A DNA stretch of 64,000 nucleotides from Amorphochlora amoebiformis (Eukaryota > Cercozoa > Chlorarachniophyceae), in assembly GCA_054601695.1 (NCBI GenBank), contig BAAHQB010000247.1, forward strand, positions 62,001-126,000, given 5' to 3'. The position numbers were made by a program, and so were the translations under genes. Shown in pieces: positions 1-64,000 of this stretch; the first letter of the stretch is position 1; the number at the start of each line of letters is the position of its first letter. The notes below the pieces were generated by a model. That model worked only from the letters and a program-made list of their open reading frames with translations. It had not been told where the DNA came from and did no database searches.

Positions 1-83
1 ATATATATATATATATATATAAATACAATACATATACAAATTTACACATGTAAAAATGCTTCCAAACACTCATGTACGTTTTC

Positions 84-123
<40 letters not shown>

Positions 124-339
124 ATATGTACAAATATATATAAATATATATTTAAATATATATATATATATATATAGATATGTATATCAATATATATTGT
201 ACATAAACGAAAATGTATAAATATATATACATATATATAAAAATATACATATAGGTATACACACACTCTATGTATGTACACGCATAGACATATGTATACA
301 AACATACAAATATACATATATATATATATATATATATAA

Positions 340-381
<42 letters not shown>

Positions 382-668
382 AGATATACAAAAAATACAT
401 ATTTTGTAATATTTACATACATATGTATAAGTTTATATATACATATATATTTATATATATATATACATATATGTGTATATATATACATATATACATATAC
501 ATATACATATGTATGTTCATATATAAAAAAATATATATATATGTACATATATACATATACATATATATACAATATATATATATATATATTGTCAATTTAG
601 ATATATATATATATACACATATATATGTGTATGTGTATGTGTATATATGTGTGTATGTGTATACATAC

Positions 669-757
<89 letters not shown>

Positions 758-821
758 CATATATATGTATATTACATTTTATACATGCACATATATAGAT
801 ATATATTACATTTTATATATG

Positions 822-857
<36 letters not shown>

Positions 858-959
858 TATATAAAACGTAATATATATCTATATATCTATATATATGCAT
901 GTATAAAATGTAATATATATCTATATTTAAAAAATTGCACACATATACATGCATACATA

Positions 960-999
<40 letters not shown>

Positions 1000-1002
1000 T
1001 AC
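1..1002. repeat. (TA)n-rich DNA, probable intron of the LRR gene
   Basis: Long ATATAT runs with scattered GTATAC and TGTGTG variants and no exon. It starts at the splice donor of the last visible LRR exon (the exon ends at 1003 and GT is at 1002-1001 in the sense direction). The rest of the LRR gene should continue to the left. Confidence 0.7.
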
Positions 1003-10038
<9,036 letters not shown>

Positions 10039-10332
10039 GTTCTGGGAGGATATTTCAACTCTGTCGTAAGGGTAGGGTATATTCTAATCAAATGTAGATC
10101 CTCACCTTCGATTTCCCGCCAAAATGGACTCCGGAGCCCGAGAAATGGGGCATGGGAGCGGGGTGCGCAGGATTCTGGGTTAGACTGACAATGGGAACGT
10201 GTAACCTGCTGTGATATCTTGGATAATGCTTTGAAAATACATAATTATATCTACACCAAGATATAACGATATCTATTTGAAATATCAAATAACACGTGCC
10301 TCGGATCCCAACACAGGTCAGGGAACCCAAAA
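10039..10332. promoter_or_regulatory. Divergent spacer between LRR gene and secreted-protein gene
   Basis: The start codons face away from each other across 294 bp of ordinary-composition DNA without TA satellite or telomere repeats. It must hold the 5' UTRs and core promoters of both genes if both starts are right. No TATA box can be singled out with confidence. Confidence 0.5.
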
Positions 10333-10659
10333 ATGGCTGTCCACTTGCTGTGGCTGTGGCTCGTTTTGGGTTTATTTACGGTGTTCGGAGATGCGAGATC
10401 GAAAGGAGGGGGAGGAAAAATAAGAGCAAATAGGTCGAGATTACTTTTTTTTCTAATTTTTCGGGCTTTGACTTCCAACGGGGGTGGATACTAGAACAAT
10501 ACTTTCTTTCTGACCGCAATTTTCTCGGCTGGGGTTTCTCTTCGGGGTGGGATGGTCGGCGGGAAGGCGTTCGACTGTTCGGAGTGTTTTAGGTGGTATT
10601 GGGGCAAGTCCGTTTTCTAAGTCCATACTAAGGGTACATCGCCATCCGTGTGTGCGTGA

Positions 10660-10714
<55 letters not shown>

Positions 10715-10786
10715 TATTGCATGTGTAATATGTATATATATATATGTTATACATATGTATATGAATATATATATATACATATATGC

Positions 10787-10827
<41 letters not shown>

Positions 10828-10895
10828 CATACACACAACATATATGCATGTATACATATGTATATATGTACATACATATATATATATACATACAC

Positions 10896-10926
<31 letters not shown>

Positions 10927-10954
10927 ATATATTGTATATATATAATATATGTAC

Positions 10955-10986
<32 letters not shown>

Positions 10987-11252
10987 TCATAATCATTATG
11001 ATACATATTATTATATACATACATTTTGTATAAGCACGTGCCTATGAGAGGGACAACGACCTACCTGACATTGATACATATTATTATATACATATATTTT
11101 GTATAGGCACGTGCCTATGAGAGGGACAACGAGCTACCTGACATTGATACATATTATTATATACATATATTTTGTATAGGCACGTGCCTATGAGAGGGAC
11201 AACGAGCTACCTGACATCGAAACGGCCAAGAAAATCATACAAACCATAAGGT

Positions 11253-11336
<84 letters not shown>

Positions 11337-11598
11337 CGAGCTACCTGACATCGAAACAGCCAAGAAATTACAAGCCATAAGTTACATAATAATATATATA
11401 TATATATATATATGTGATATATATATATAATATATATTTAGAATATATATATATATTATATAAAAATATATATGTATATATATATATATATATATAATAT
11501 ATACGAGCTACCTGACATTAAAACAGCCAAAAAAATCATACAAGCCATAAGGTTTACATAATATATATATATATATATATATGCATATATATATATAT

Positions 11599-11653
<55 letters not shown>

Positions 11654-11717
11654 TATATATATACGACCTACCTGACATTGATACAGCCAAGAAAATCATA
11701 CAAGCCATAAGGTTTAC

Positions 11718-11795
<78 letters not shown>

Positions 11796-11834
11796 AGCTA
11801 ACCAATATAGAAAATCATTCAAGCCATACGGTTT

Positions 11835-11912
<78 letters not shown>

Positions 11913-11980
11913 CGTGTGTGTGTATATGTATATACATATATATATGTTAGATTTATGTAGAAGTATATATACATATATAC

Positions 11981-12018
<38 letters not shown>

Positions 12019-12141
12019 CAATAGATATATATGACATATATAAATATATGCACACATATTACACACATGCCTACATCATTATCATATATAGATACACACA
12101 CATATAACATGTATACATCAAAATATTTATGTATGTAATAA

Positions 12142-12188
<47 letters not shown>

Positions 12189-12232
12189 TATACGTGTGTG
12201 TGTGTATATATTTATACGTAAGCATCCATATA

Positions 12233-12273
<41 letters not shown>

Positions 12274-12295
12274 CTATATATGTATATATACATAC

Positions 12296-12326
<31 letters not shown>

Positions 12327-12354
12327 ATATATAATATATATATATATTTATATA

Positions 12355-12388
<34 letters not shown>

Positions 12389-12810
12389 ATATACATCTAT
12401 ATTGACATATACATAATATATAAATATATATTCATAAAATATTTAAATACATATATACACATATACACATACACGCACAGACATACGCATCCAAAATACC
12501 TACAAAAATCCATAATTATCTAACAGTCCACAGAACAGCCTTAACGACGCTAGCGACGACGTAGCTAGGGCGGTGGCTTCTCTTATAAAACAAGGGGTAC
12601 TTACTTGGTTAATATTAGGAGAATTAGGTTTGAGATTGAGACTAGAAGCTGAAGGTTAGAGTTAGGGTTAGGGTTAGGGTTAGGGTTAGGGTTAGGGTTA
12701 GGGTTAGGGTTAGGGTTAGATTAGATTCTGTTTGTAAAATGGGGTGTTGGGGTTTGATTACGGTTAGATCTGTTGATGGTCTGAATATAATATGTATATG
12801 TAAAAAAAAG

Positions 12811-12885
<75 letters not shown>

Positions 12886-13001
12886 TAATGTATATATATA
12901 TATATAAATGTAGATATACTTAGTTTTATTATCCTCTGTTTGATAAATACAGGTACGTGTATATATATATATATATATACATGTATATAATATACATATA
13001 T

Positions 13002-13033
<32 letters not shown>

Positions 13034-13498
13034 AATGTAAAAAAAATAAAATGAAATAAATATTAATAAAACAAACACACACACATACACATACTCACAC
13101 ATAGGAATCCAACGGTGTCTCAATATCGAATAAAGGTCAACTAGCTAATCTCTAACCCTAACCCTAACCCTAACTCCCACTAGCACTCTAACCTGCAACC
13201 CTAACTCTAACCCAAACTCCCGCTAACACTAACCCGACAACGCTAACCTCTAACCGTAACCTAACCCTAATTCCCGCTAACCATAATCCTACAACATTAA
13301 CCTTTAATCCTAACCCTGACCCTAACCCTAACTCCCACAAACCCTAATACTACCGCTATAACCCTAACTCTCTTAACCCTAAACCTAACCCTCTAACCCT
13401 ATCTCTCTTAACCCTAACCCTAACCCTCTAACCCTAACCCTAACTCCCTCTAACCCTAACAAACGCTAATGTCTAACCCTAACTAGAACATACTTTGG

Positions 13499-13593
<95 letters not shown>

Positions 13594-14144
13594 TGTGTGT
13601 GTGTGTAGACTAATATATATATATATATATGTATAATATATATATACATATATACATATATATGTATATATATAATTCTACACAGTACATGTACATACAT
13701 CTACATACACACACACACACACACATATAGACACATATACATACAGAGAAATACACACAAATATATCATCTCTCCCTCGAGGTCTTACCCTACAACGCGA
13801 ACCCCTAACCCTTACCCTAATAGCAGATTGGTTTGGCAGATGGCATGTCATATACGCCCCACATATCCGAACACTTTCTAAGGTAACTTTACCCAAAACA
13901 CCAACCCTAACCCTAACCCTAACCCTGAATCTAACCCTAGCCTTACCAAACCCTAAGCTTATCCTAACCCTAACCTTGACCTGACCCTAAATCGTGTCTG
14001 AGTGTTAGCTAGAGCTGATGTGTCGGTTAGATGTAAGATAGCTGTATTATTTCGGGCGAGGGTTAGTTTATATGTGCATGCACTCTTTTTTATGGGTTTT
14101 ATTATGGCGTTATAGGTTCCGTATATGTGTGTTTGTGGTGTATG

Positions 14145-14188
<44 letters not shown>

Positions 14189-14342
14189 AGAAATATATAT
14201 ATATATATATATATTGTATACATATAGAGAGGTATGTATGTATATATACAAATGATTGTTGTTATGAGTGTTGTTATGGTATTCTAGTTTGCATAAATAT
14301 ATGGGTATGTCACTATTATGTTACAAACACACACATACATTG

Positions 14343-14393
<51 letters not shown>

Positions 14394-16383
14394 ATATATA
14401 TATATATATGTATAAATATATATATATATATGTATATATTATATAATCTACATATATGCATGTGTATGTATGTATTTATACATATGTATATAATATTTAT
14501 ATTATATATATATATATATATACATATATATGTGTGTGTGTGTGTGTGTGTGTATATGTATATTACATATATGCATATATACACATATGTATATGTATTT
14601 ATATATCTAATTTCACCCAATCCTAATCTTACCCTTAACGCAAATCCTAACCCTAAGCCAAACGAACACTAACCCTAACCCTAACTCTAAGCCTAAAGTT
14701 TACTCTAACCCTAAGATATGCTAACGCTAACCCTAACCCTATGCTAAGCCTAAGCCAAGCTAACACTAACCCTAACCCTAAGTCTAAGCTTAATGTTAAT
14801 TCTAACCCTAAGACATGCTAACGCTAGCCATAACCCTATGCTAAGCCTAACGCTAACCCTAACCCTAAGCCTAAGCCTAAGCCTAATCTTAACCTATATT
14901 AAGCCTAACGCTAACCTTAAGCCTAAGCCAAATCCTAACGCTAACGCTAACGCTAATCCTAAAACTAACGCTAACCCTAACCCTAAGCCTAAGCCTAAGC
15001 CTAAGCCTAAGCCTAAGCCTAAGCCTAATCCTAAGCCTAAGGCTTTTTTATAAGCCTAATGCTAAGCCTAATCCTAAGCCTAAGCCTAATCCTAAGCCTA
15101 ACTCTAACCCTAAGCCTAAGCCTAACGCTAACCCTAATGCTAAGACTAATGCTCGCCCTAATCCTAACCCTAGGCCTAAACCTAAACCTATTCTAAGACT
15201 ACTAACCCTAACCCTAACCCTAAGCCTAAGCCTGACGCTAAGCCTAATCCTAAGCCTAAGCCTAATCCTAAGCCTAAGCCTAAACCTAATCCTAAGCCTA
15301 AGCCTAATCTAAGCCTAAACCTAATCCTAAGCCTAAGCCTAATCCTTAGCCTAATCTTAAACCTAAGCCTAAGCCTAACAGCCTAATCCTAAGCCTAAGC
15401 CTAATCCTAATCCTAAGCTTAAACCTAAGTCTAATAGTAAGCTTAATCCTAAGCTTAAACCTAAGTCTAATAGTAAGCTTAATCCTAATCCCAAGCCTAA
15501 TCTTAAGCTTAATCCTAATCTTAAGCCTAATCCTAAGCCTAATTTTAATCCTAAGCCTAGTCTTAATCCTAAGCTCAATCTTAATCCTAATCCTAAACCT
15601 AATGTTAATCCTAAGCCTAAGCCTAATGGTAAACCTAATCCTAATCTTAATCCTAAGCCTAATCTTAATCTTAAGTCTTAAGCCTAATCTTAATCCTAAG
15701 CCTAAGCCTAATCTTGATCCTAAGCCTAATCTTAAGCCTATGCCTAATCTTAATCCTAAGCCTAATGTTAATCCTAAGCCTAAGCCTAATGTTAATCCTA
15801 AGCCTAAGCCTAATGGTAAACCTAATCCTAATCTTAATCCTAAGCCTAATCTTAATCTTAAGCCTAATGTTAATCCTAAGCCTAAGCCTAATAGTAAGTC
15901 TGATTTGAAAGGTATTGCTCGGAACGAAATTCGACGTTGAATACGTTATTAAGGTTGTGTAAGATATAATATATATGTATATATATATATGTCTAAATAG
16001 ATATATATATATATATATATTAGTATTTACATGTATGCATAATACTTATATGTACACACGTATCTATATTTATATTTATACATACATGTGCATGTATATA
16101 TATGTATATATATATATATATATATATGTATATACATATATATATACATATATATATATATAGTAAAGCATACATTCATGTACATATATACTATATTTAC
16201 ATATATATATATATATATATATATATAACCTATTATCCACAATACACCCACATGTATAAATACACTCTAAGGATGAAAAGACTGAGTTTGGCCCCGCTAT
16301 CCAATCAAACGTACGCTACGAAAACCCCATCCTAGGTAAAGGGTGGTTATGTAGGTAAAGCTATATATATATGTAAAGATATA

Positions 16384-16439
<56 letters not shown>

Positions 16440-16463
16440 ATATATATATATATATATTGACTC

Positions 16464-16503
<40 letters not shown>

Positions 16504-16561
16504 CAATCAAACGTACGATACGAAAACCCCATCGTAAAGGGTGGTTATATAGGTAAAGCTA

Positions 16562-16594
<33 letters not shown>

Positions 16595-16621
16595 TTATAT
16601 ATATATATATATATATATTGA

Positions 16622-16677
<56 letters not shown>

Positions 16678-17139
16678 ATATATATATATATTGACTCTAT
16701 GTATATATATATATATATATGTATATTTATATATATATCCAATCAAACGTACGATACGAAAATCCCCTCCTAGGTAAAGGGTGGTTATGTAGGTACTTAA
16801 GCTATATATATATGTATATATATATGTGTATATGTATATATATGTATATTGACTATATATATGTAAGTATGTATGTATATATTATATATATGTATATATG
16901 TATATAATATATATATATATATATATGTTCGTATGCGTGCAAATCACTCTGTGAGAATACGTAGCTACTTGTTTTGTGTAATTTTGCGCGATAATATCTT
17001 TATTTTTGTGTGCGTGTATTCTCGTGTGTCTTTTTTGTAAATTATGGGCAAGATTTATGCTATGCTTGTGTATGTATGTAAATGACCCATACACCAATTG
17101 TAGTAATATTTGTTTTATGTCTGTGTATATCATGATCTC

Positions 17140-17205
<66 letters not shown>

Positions 17206-17430
17206 ATACATCTACGTACATATTTTAACAAGTACATGTACATATATACATTATAATTGAAATAATTAGTTCTGGAACGGTGCGGTCAGACGGCGAGTCA
17301 GACGCGTTGTCTGTGGTGTCATTTAGAGACTTTTGGTTAAGTTTTGGTGAAAATCCGCCAAATTCTAAACCGGATATGAACTCTGGACTAAGGTATATGT
17401 TGGCATTTGTCTTATTGTTTGTGATGTATG

Positions 17431-17487
<57 letters not shown>

Positions 17488-17613
17488 TATATATGTATGT
17501 AGATATATATGTATATGCAAATATGTATATATATATATATATAAATATATATATATACATGTATATGTACACTACAAAGATATTATTATATAAACATATA
17601 AATATAAATATAC

Positions 17614-17654
<41 letters not shown>

Positions 17655-17921
17655 TTATACACTAACTGAACAAATAATATTTCCATATTGATGTGTATTT
17701 ATGGATATATACATATATTTATATGTATTTTTACATTTACTTGTAGACATATGTATATATATATACATATTGAGATATATATATATATACAATGCTATTC
17801 ATATATATTTATATATATATATATATATAGATATAATGATATTCATATATATATATATATATATATATAGGTCTGTGGTAAATTCTCTTGGAAGAGCAGG
17901 CTTCATCGAGGACTTCAGCCA

Positions 17922-17958
<37 letters not shown>

Positions 17959-17987
17959 AGATGTTTATATATTAATATAATATATTT

Positions 17988-18056
<69 letters not shown>

Positions 18057-18101
18057 ATGAATGTATGCAATATATATATATATATATATATATAATATGT
18101 A

Positions 18102-18141
<40 letters not shown>

Positions 18142-18245
18142 ATGTATATCTATATGCATATGTGTATATTTATCCATATGTGTGTATACGTGTATGTAGT
18201 TCTAATATATATATGTATATATGTATGTATATATATATGTATGTA

Positions 18246-18280
<35 letters not shown>

Positions 18281-18563
18281 GTATACATATATAATATGTA
18301 TGTAATATAATATACATATATGTTCTATATATATATATATATATATTATATGTATGTGTACTTAAGTATGCATATAGATGTGTAGCATAGACTTCTATAT
18401 CCTCTCCTTAGATAACAAATTTTCTGTCTAACTAGATTCTGAGCATACATGCATAATATGTAATATACATACATATACATATACAAAATGTATCATAAAA
18501 TATATTATACATATATGTAAAAATATGTCTCTTCGTGTCTATGTGTCCAAAAATATGTTTAGT

Positions 18564-18608
<45 letters not shown>

Positions 18609-18728
18609 ATAATATATATACGATAAATATGTATATGTATACATATTATATATACTTGTATATCCAATATATATATTACAAATATTAAAATCTTTATATA
18701 CACATATGTATACATGTAAATATGTATT

Positions 18729-18769
<41 letters not shown>

Positions 18770-18842
18770 TTGAAACCATATAAATTGGTTTACAGATTTC
18801 CTGTCCTGTATCTGGATTCCGAATTTTGTGTCTTCATACATG

Positions 18843-18896
<54 letters not shown>

Positions 18897-19054
18897 ATAT
18901 ATATATGTAAATATGTATATGTATGCATATATGTTACAAATATTGTATCTCTTTATACACATATGTATACATGTATATATGTATGTATATAAATATATAT
19001 ATATTTATATATATGTATATATTTGAAACCATCTTAACTGGTTTACAGATTTCC

Positions 19055-19107
<53 letters not shown>

Positions 19108-19137
19108 TTGAAACCATCTTAACTGGTTTACAGATTT

Positions 19138-19184
<47 letters not shown>

Positions 19185-19258
19185 ATATTTGAAACCATCT
19201 TAATTGGTTTCCAGGTTTCCTGTCCTGTATCTGGATTCCGAATTTTGTGTCTTCATAC

Positions 19259-19307
<49 letters not shown>

Positions 19308-19442
19308 GCAAATATATAGATGTATGCATATATGTTACAAATATTGCATCTCTTTATACACATATGTATACATGTATACATATATATATATATATATATA
19401 TGCATATATTTGAAACCATCTTAACTGGTTTACAGATTCCTT

Positions 19443-19481
<39 letters not shown>

Positions 19482-19614
19482 ATGTATATATATATATTTG
19501 AAACCATCTTAATTGGTTTACAGATTTCCTGTCTTGTATTTGGATTCCGAATTTTGTGTCTTCAAATTCCCGCTACTGGACGTTACCATAGCTGCACGAA
19601 AAGAGGCCTTATAG
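10333..19614 (+). CDS. Small secreted protein of unrecognised family, about 232 residues
   Basis: Exons: 10333-10433, 10593-10611 (weakest), 11180-11250, 12527-12596, 13105-13135, 13824-13882, 16272-16354, 17270-17392, 17871-17921, 19524-19614, ending in TAG. Phases agree at every junction and the sum is divisible by three. The N-terminus [19 protein letters not shown] is a clear signal peptide, followed by a charged helix ([10 protein letters not shown]), then a compact domain: [68 protein letters not shown] and a C-terminal [13 protein letters not shown]. The alternating W/Y/aromatic strands with GxGW turns suggest a small beta-barrel, lipocalin or fibrillin-like, but I cannot name the family and assign no activity. 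A signal peptide would also suit targeting to a complex plastid. Exons 3, 7 and 10 have extra boundary copies in adjacent introns. It is divergent from the LRR gene, 294 bp away. Confidence 0.82.
11034..11840 (+). repeat. Boundary copies of exon 3 of the secreted-protein gene
   Basis: The real exon is 11180-11250. Its 5' part with acceptor is copied upstream (about 11034-11082 and 11106-11153). Its 3' part with the donor 'gtttac' is copied downstream (about 11337-11393, 11503-11560, 11664-11722, 11792-11836), all separated by (TA)n. Confidence 0.82.
12655..12722. repeat. TTAGGG array, G-rich in the sense direction
   Basis: About eleven near-perfect TTAGGG units in the intron after exon 12527-12596. 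This is one of the few arrays that is G-rich in the sense strand, and it is donor-proximal. Confidence 0.85.
13146..13490. repeat. Degenerate CCCTAA array
   Basis: CCCTAA with inserted 'ctcccgctaa' and 'ctctctta' variants in the intron between exons 13105-13135 and 13824-13882. A second short array runs to the acceptor 'ccctaatag' at 13823. Confidence 0.8.
14610..15898. repeat. Long 'cctaagcctaatc' degenerate telomere-like array
   Basis: Nearly 1.3 kb of CCTAAG, CCTAAT and CTTAAT hexamers. Higher-order blocks are visible (for example the 'gttaatcctaagcctaagcctaatggtaa' blocks around 15600 and 15790). It lies in the large intron between 13882 and 16272. Confidence 0.85.
16500..16805 (+). repeat. 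Two copies of the exon 16272-16354 donor end
   Basis: At 16502-16556 and 16739-16802 the last ~55 bases of the exon ('ccaatcaaacgtacg...gggtggttat') with the donor recur downstream of the true exon, separated by TA and 'ttgactctatatat' spacers. The first copy has lost 'cctag'. Confidence 0.82.
18770..19523 (+). repeat. Five upstream copies of the final exon's acceptor region
   Basis: The sequence 'tttgaaaccatcttaactggtttacag' plus 4 to about 45 bases of exon 19524-19614 occurs at about 18770, 19022, 19108, 19190 and 19409 before the complete copy. Two copies (18793 and 19219) include [13 protein letters not shown] but have no in-frame end. Confidence 0.85.
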
Positions 19615-33396
<13,782 letters not shown>

Positions 33397-33818
33397 ATAT
33401 GCGGGGAATAAGACTTATGGAACTCTGTCCAAGGGACGCTGCAACAATGTCCGTAATGAAGTTTATTTCTGGCTTGTTTGCGACTCCTTGTTGGTATTTC
33501 GTTGTATCCACCAATCTCACCAATCTGCATTAGTAAGTATCATTTGATTAAAAAGGTCTAATTTGCCATATTAATAGCTCAGAACATACGATTTCTGAAT
33601 ACCCCTGCCTATTAGTATATGATTAGATCTCGGAGTTTAACCAAATTCGACATAATTCTAGTACTCATTAGCAGACTAATAGCAGTATCTGGTATCCTTT
33701 TCTAGTCTACGGTTTCCAAATAATATGCTTCGGAATCCACACATAATTTTTCTTCGGAACCCTCGAACGTGCTTCGGGACCCAATAAGTTCTTTAAATTT
33801 CGCATCAAAATCAAATTA
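33397..33818. promoter_or_regulatory. Divergent spacer between GT47 and NCA2-like genes
   Basis: A 422-bp gap between two start codons pointing outward. It is moderately AT-rich and non-repetitive, with several CTAG-containing words like those in the other spacers. It is expected to hold both promoters. No specific element is recognised. Confidence 0.5.
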
Positions 33819-63062
<29,244 letters not shown>

Positions 63063-63393
63063 TCTAGTTAATTATACATTCAAATTCAGTATGCATATGC
63101 GCATGCGGCAGTCTAGATAATCTTTCAGACCTCGGGCTTAGAGTCGTTGTCGCCAACCGCAAGCTTGAGCAACATGTACGTAATTCCAAAATTATCAATA
63201 GTGTCAGGTTCTAGGTTATGGCACCGGCCTCGGCTCGTATCTAGATTACTTGGGCGTGCATTCACCAACTAGATCTAGTATGTGTGTCTGTGCACATGTG
63301 TTGTACACATATATATAGATGCACATGAACTTCAAACATATCTAGATATGTACATAAATATATATATATATATATATCTAGTATATATATATC

Positions 63394-63431
<38 letters not shown>

Positions 63432-63486
63432 TTCCTTAGATATCTAGCTAGTATATATATGTATATGTAGTATATGTATATATCTA

Positions 63487-63524
<38 letters not shown>

Positions 63525-63549
63525 TAGATATATATACTAGATATATCAG

Positions 63550-63583
<34 letters not shown>

Positions 63584-64000
63584 CTAGTGTGTGTGTATAC
63601 ATAAAATAATATGGTTGAGTCATATGAAGTTCTAGATCTAGTAGATCTAATACATATATACCATGAGTCCATGAGTCCATGACGTACATACTAGATCGCG
63701 ACATATCATGATTCATGATACTGAGAGAAAATCTCAGTAGATTAACTGTCCATCCAGTCTATGTCTAGTATTTCTCAGAAGATTAACTGTCAGATGTTGT
63801 TCATGTGATGCGAACTTGAATATATCTAGATATGCCACACGCACTATAGACTAGATCTAGTAGATAGAGGTGGTAAATCTGCGTTTGTCCAGTCTTTAAC
63901 TGCTAATATGCAATCTTAATCAAGGTCTTCCAGACCTGGAAATTTCGCATACTTTATTCCTCGCTAGTCTGAGAAAAGATTGTTAGTATGATGTGTCAGC
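63063..64000. other. 3' flank of NCA2-like gene, CTAG-rich, no gene seen
   Basis: After the TAA at 63060-63062 the sequence changes to AT-moderate DNA rich in CTAG, AGATCT and TCTAGA words, interrupted by TA tracts at 63355-63575. It resembles the 20.2-21.6 kb spacer. No exon chain can be followed, so it is read as 3' UTR plus intergenic DNA. Confidence 0.5.

Noticed and set aside
15899-15935. Candidate exon [12 protein letters not shown] in the secreted-protein gene
   Set aside because: It would leave phase 1, which puts a stop at the start of exon 16272-16354. Skipping it keeps the frame.

Overview
This window comes from a nuclear genome of an intron-rich unicellular eukaryote. The evidence is GT-AG introns, no operons or ribosome-binding sites, huge (TA)n tracts and hundreds of CCCTAA/TTAGGG units. 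The telomere-type repeat and gene content (an exostosin glycosyltransferase, an NCA2/DGS1-like protein, a secreted LRR protein) suit an algal or stramenopile-like protist, but the species cannot be named. Almost every long open frame is a shadow of TA, CT or telomere-type repeat. The real genes are chains of short exons, recovered by requiring splice sites and matching reading phase at every junction.

Layout: (1) minus strand, 10038 leftwards past the window edge: secreted leucine-rich-repeat protein, 17 exons seen. (2) plus strand, 10333-19614: small secreted protein of a family I cannot name, about 10 exons. (3) minus strand, 33396-21824: GT47 exostosin-type glycosyltransferase, at least 14 exons. 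(4) plus strand, 33819-63062: NCA2/DGS1-like membrane protein, 44 exons, about 846 residues from 29 kb. Pairs 1/2 and 3/4 are divergent with 294 and 422 bp between start codons. Genes 2 and 3 converge on a 2.2 kb spacer. The convergent spacer and the right end (63063-64000) are not TA satellite but CTAG-rich unique-looking DNA, so spacers and introns differ in composition.

Introns make up roughly nine tenths of the genes and consist of three materials: (TA)n, telomere-type repeats and their 13-18 bp derivatives, and tandem copies of the neighbouring exon boundary. Some introns are nothing but telomere repeat running from donor to acceptor (40575-40639 and 45468-45532, both 65 nt). In at least 14 exons the 5' end has been copied upstream or the 3' end downstream, together with its splice site. 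One phase-symmetrical 84-nt exon exists in five near-identical copies plus one shortened copy. This intron architecture, not an operon-like system, is the most unusual thing in the window. No RNA genes, transposase genes or CRISPR arrays were seen. The four proteins show no evident shared pathway, but at least three begin with a hydrophobic secretory-type signal.
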